DNA from: VRUE01 sp035554595
GTDB taxonomy: Bacteria; Actinomycetota; Thermoleophilia; Solirubrobacterales; 70-9
NCBI GenBank assembly: GCA_035554595.1
Contig: DATMIH010000002.1
Span: 1 to 22,403, forward strand
Length of the DNA: 22,403 nt
Direction: 5' to 3'
The position numbers and the translations under genes were made by a program. Numbering within the stretch: position 1 is the first letter of the stretch; each line of letters begins with the position of its first letter. Shown piece after piece: positions 20,129-22,403 of the stretch. The notes beneath the pieces were generated by a model. That model was given only the letters and a program-made list of their open reading frames with translations. It was not told the origin of the DNA and searched no databases.

Positions 20129-20140
20129 CCAGCGTATCTC

Positions 20141-20764
20141 ATGAGTCCAATCGCGACAGCCCTCACAGCAACGCCCCCTGTGGGCGAGGACGCGGTCTTC
20201 GACCAGATTGCGGCAGCGGGGCTTGAGGAGTTCGCCGAGCACGGCATTCGTCGTACGTCGATGGAAGACGTGGCACGCCGCGCGGGCGTCTCCCGGATGA
20301 CCGTCTTTCGCCGCTTCGAGAGCAAACAGGGCCTGGTCGAGGTCGTCATCGCGCGCGAGGTACGCCGCGGCATGGAAGAGCTCGATCAGCTGTGGGAAGG
20401 CGCGGAGACGCTGGAGGATCGGCTCGTTGAAGGTTTCGCCTTCGCCGGACGCTACGTGCGCGACCATCCGCTGTTCGACGGGATCTTGCGGCGCGAACCC
20501 GAGGTCCTGCTGCCGCCGCTGACGATCAATGGCGGACCCGTTCTCGGCCTCTACCGATCGCTGATCGCAAATCGACTTCGAACTGAAGTCGATGCGGGTC
20601 GCGCTGCGACGTCGGACATAGATGGGGTCGCTGAAGTGATCGCTCGACTTGCGATCTCTTTGCTGCTCACACGGAACGGGGAGATCACTCTCGACGATCC
20701 GGAATCCGTTGTCCGCCTGGTCAGACTGGTGTTGCTTCCAATGCTTTCGCCAGCTTTCGACTAG
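20141..20764 (+). CDS. TetR-family transcription regulator
   Basis: A 207-residue regulator. Residues 15-65 are a TetR DNA-binding domain: FDQIAAAGLEEFAEHGIRRTSMEDVARRAGVSRMTVFRRFESKQGL. The remaining 140 residues are a helical ligand-binding and dimerisation domain with no further recognisable motif. The ATG at 20141 fits the family; the TTG at 20105 would run through the operator region. No Shine-Dalgarno is at a useful distance. The divergent P450 gene is the likely target, and the P450 substrate or a related hydrophobic compound the likely inducer. Confidence 0.92.
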   Translation: MSPIATALTATPPVGEDAVFDQIAAAGLEEFAEHGIRRTSMEDVARRAGVSRMTVFRRFESKQGLVEVVIAREVRRGMEELDQLWEGAETLEDRLVEGFAFAGRYVRDHPLFDGILRREPEVLLPPLTINGGPVLGLYRSLIANRLRTEVDAGRAATSDIDGVAEVIARLAISLLLTRNGEITLDDPESVVRLVRLVLLPMLSPAFD

Positions 20765-20862
20765 CAAACGACCACCAGGTAACTCGAGGTCTTCGCCAGC
20801 AGTCAGGCAGCTAGCGATCGCGAGCTCCAAACATCTAGGGGCGGTCAGCGGCGCTGCGTCTC

Positions 20863-20885
20863 GCGCGAAGGAGAACACTTCGCGC
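20863..20885. terminator. Hairpin downstream of the TetR gene
   Basis: GCGCGAAG and CTTCGCGC with a 7-nt loop, about 100 bp after the TetR stop. There is no T-run. The rest of the 20765-20952 spacer shows no coding pattern that I can recognise. Confidence 0.35.
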
Positions 20886-20952
20886 CCCCGCGGAATAAGC
20901 GGCTCCAACTCGGGCGCACTGATTCACACTCGATGCCCCCGAAGACTGTCGA

Positions 20953-20958
20953 TATGGT
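20953..20958 (+). promoter_or_regulatory. -10 element for leaderless gene at 20965
   Basis: TATGGT, then GAGGCG (6 nt), then ATG. GAGG is too close to the start codon (2 nt) to serve as a ribosome site, so a leaderless transcript is the simpler reading. Confidence 0.45.
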
Positions 20959-20964
20959 GAGGCG

Positions 20965-21351
20965 ATGATTCCAATTGCCATGGCGTCTTCTGGCTGGGTT
21001 TCGCTTGTAGTCGCCGCGATGGCGCTTGTGACGAGCGGAATCGCAGCCTGGTTCACGGCCTCGCGCGAGGGCTCGCGCACTCTGTTTGCGGACCAGACGG
21101 CTCGCAACGCCGAGTTCCAGATGGCAAAGCGGGAGGTCTACGCCAGTCTTCTTTCGGCAAGTCGCGTCTATAGCGAAGAACCACAAAATGGCACGAAGCG
21201 AAGCGAATTCCACCGTGAGTTTGCGCGTGGGCTGATGCATGCGCGCCCTGATGTCGTGGAGGTCATCGAAAATGAGCTAGGACGGGACTTCCCAGGCCGC
21301 GCGCCAAACTGGCATCGGTTGACCAACATACTTCGAGGCGACGTCAGCTGA
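20965..21351 (+). CDS. Membrane-anchored hypothetical protein
   Basis: A 128-residue protein of no recognised family. Residues 10-30 (GWVSLVVAAMALVTSGIAAW) form one transmembrane helix near the N-terminus, followed by a soluble, mostly helical and charged part (ADQTARNAEFQMAKREVYASLL...). That layout is common in small inner-membrane proteins encoded beside restriction, toxin or phage genes, but nothing specific is seen. Its codons are less G+C-biased than in flanking genes, which suggests acquired DNA. The HNH-type gene follows in the opposite direction after 64 bp. ATG 20965 is chosen for its -10 spacing; ATG 20980 is the alternative. Confidence 0.55.
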   Translation: MIPIAMASSGWVSLVVAAMALVTSGIAAWFTASREGSRTLFADQTARNAEFQMAKREVYASLLSASRVYSEEPQNGTKRSEFHREFARGLMHARPDVVEVIENELGRDFPGRAPNWHRLTNILRGDVS

Positions 21352-21415
21352 CGTCCAGTCTCCGTGGCTGCAGTGCCGGGCTTCGCGCAAAGCGGCACCC
21401 AGCGCCGAACCCGGA

Positions 21416-21841
21416 CTAGGACACGTAGGCCTTGCGCACCATGGCGGCCGTCCATCGGTTCGTGCCGTGGGCCGGGGGGACATCCGTGCGATTCAGGAAC
21501 TCGGCGATGTCTTCCAGTGACTTGTCTGCCGCAAGCAGCGCCCCGATTTGCTTCCGCCGGGTGTAGTCACGCTGATTGCACTCCGTATGGGACAGTCGAA
21601 CGTTCTCGGGACCTAGTTTCCCGCCGGCCGACTTGAGGATCGGGTAGTGGTCGCGCGAGGGCGACCACTTGGTGCGCTCCGTCGTGAGCGGATCGAACTC
21701 GCGGCGTCCTTTGTGGTGGTAGCACTGCGGCATCTCGCACTTCAGCTCGAGGAGTTGTCCACGCTCGGCCATCCGCACAAGGACATTTACATTCTTCACG
21801 CCGAGCTTGCGGAGTTGGTCCGCGACCGATTTATCCGCCAC
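21416..21841 (-). CDS. HNH-nuclease-like protein with recombinase-like tail
   Basis: A 141-residue protein. The centre has a zinc-finger type HNH region: C35-x4-C40 with H42-H43, then SRDHYPILKSAGG (D64-H65), N80, and LSHTECNQRDY with H85, C88 and N89. This is the order of an HNH endonuclease core with bound zinc, although it is shorter than usual. The last 35 residues (LEDIAEFLNRTDVPPAHGTNRWTAAMVRKAY) resemble the DNA-binding segment of large serine recombinases (IAxxLNxxGxPxxxGxxW). A nick-making or DNA-binding role in a mobile or defence setting is possible; no partner genes are seen. The start is uncertain: GTG 21841 or TTG 21859, neither with a ribosome site. Confidence 0.6.
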   Translation of the reverse strand: MADKSVADQLRKLGVKNVNVLVRMAERGQLLELKCEMPQCYHHKGRREFDPLTTERTKWSPSRDHYPILKSAGGKLGPENVRLSHTECNQRDYTRRKQIGALLAADKSLEDIAEFLNRTDVPPAHGTNRWTAAMVRKAYVS

Positions 21842-22007
21842 GCGCTGATTCTGACACAAGGACCCAAGCCGCCCCCAGCGCGCGTCCGCGATTGTTTCTA
21901 ACGATGCGTCAGCCGCTTTTCGGCCGATTAAACGCTTGGCATCGAAATTGGTCCCAGACTACGCCGAGCTCGGCCGCTCCAAGGAGCCAGATCTGTCTCG
22001 GCGGATG

Positions 22008-22403
22008 CTAGGCGGTTGCCGAGGCGAGTAGGACCACGTTCGAGAGGCTCAGCGGTTTCGAGTCACCCGCCAGCTCGGTCGCGGCCTGCGTGATCGCTTC
22101 CCAGGCCTCCTCTTGAGCCTCGCCCGCGTGTTGCTCGATCATCGCCCGGATCGGCGCGGCGATCGCCCTGACGTAGGCGGTGAAGTGCTCGGGGGAGTCG
22201 AACTCGAAGGTGACCTCGGCCTGCTCCACGTCGACCTTTGAGAACCCACCTCCTTCGAGTAGCCCGCCGAGGGCGGCGGGGGTGGGCCGGGAGAGGGGCC
22301 CGGGCGTTCCGGCCGGGGGCGGTGGCACGCCCAGTCGCTCCATCGTCGTCCTCATCGGGATCGAGAGGAAGGGGACCTGATCGGGCTTGCCCCAGGAGCT
22401 GAT
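22008..22403 (-). CDS. SAM-dependent methyltransferase, C-terminal part
   Basis: The frame is open to the window edge, reading ISSWGKPDQVPFLSIPMRTT... and continuing to the stop at 22008; the ATG at 22355 is internal. The visible 131 residues correspond to the end of a UbiE-like class I methyltransferase: the post-core strand and cap region (LLEGGGFSKVDVEQAEVTFEFDSPEHF, then AIAAPIRAMIEQHAGEAQEEAWEAITQAATE). The SAM-binding GxGxG part lies outside the window. The substrate is unknown. G+C returns to the high level of the main chromosome here. Confidence 0.7.
   Translation of the reverse strand: MSSWGKPDQVPFLSIPMRTTMERLGVPPPPAGTPGPLSRPTPAALGGLLEGGGFSKVDVEQAEVTFEFDSPEHFTAYVRAIAAPIRAMIEQHAGEAQEEAWEAITQAATELAGDSKPLSLSNVVLLASATA

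Noticed and set aside
20108..20908. 266-codon minus-strand frame over the TetR gene
   Set aside because: Antisense to a clear TetR family protein, with no motif of its own.
21963..21974. Palindrome GCCGAGCTCGGC in the spacer before the methyltransferase end
   Set aside because: Short, G+C-rich and without promoter context; may well be chance.
1..22403. tRNA, rRNA or CRISPR arrays
   Set aside because: No cloverleaf-like sequence with a TTCGA arm, no rRNA-like stretch and no regularly spaced repeats were found by eye.

Overview
The window is a piece of a high-G+C bacterial chromosome. GTG starts, leaderless-type starts, GGGTA-type stress promoters, CsbD and DUF892 proteins, and a PadR/TetR/GntR regulator mix all suggest an Actinomycetota member. 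A deep lineage such as Thermoleophilia is possible, but that is only an inference from composition and gene style.

Layout. (1) 1-1031: the end of a DUF488 gene, converging with a VOC/glyoxalase-like gene. (2) 1062-3148: a compact general-stress neighbourhood. It holds a small helical protein, a 24-residue membrane microprotein too short for ordinary gene finding, and a tightly overlapped csbD - coiled-coil - DUF892 operon. Three promoters of the sigma-F/sigma-B type (GTT core, 16-nt spacer, GGGTAA/C) drive these units. (3) 3221-11638: an uptake/oxidation locus. It runs GntR regulator, livH, a livM-livG fusion, livF and a Rieske oxygenase on the plus strand, converging with an aldo/keto-reductase-like gene and a branched-chain-type solute-binding lipoprotein on the minus strand. 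An IS481-family element sits exactly between the two halves, in a CTAG that was the shared stop codon of both convergent genes; the target duplication restored both stops. The IS carries a leader hairpin that hides its Shine-Dalgarno and start codon, and a 28-bp perfect palindrome near its 3' end. (4) 11660-13195: an acylphosphatase fused to a LigD-type 3'-phosphoesterase, divergent from a ZIP metal transporter. (5) 13221-13799: a NYN-domain pseudogene with an internal deletion, followed by a terminator. (6) 13817-17616: an NRAMP-type transporter divergent from a response regulator / histidine kinase pair and a small membrane protein. (7) 17624-20764: a PadR regulator divergent from a GFA-family protein, then a cytochrome P450 divergent from a TetR regulator. 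(8) 20953-22403: a compositionally different stretch with a membrane-anchored unknown and an HNH-type protein, then the C-terminal part of a methyltransferase running off the window.

How the genes work together. The liv-type transporter, Rieske oxygenase, GntR regulator and binding protein look like one substrate-specific uptake and oxidation unit. The substrate is unknown and no ferredoxin or reductase partner is in view. The stress cluster looks like one small regulon. The NRAMP transporter and the two-component system, whose sensor has an acidic, His-containing loop, may be linked by metal sensing. Several genes (VOC, ZIP, NYN, response regulator, GFA and the unknown at 20965) have TANNNT placed 6-7 nt before the start codon and no Shine-Dalgarno, as expected for leaderless mRNAs.
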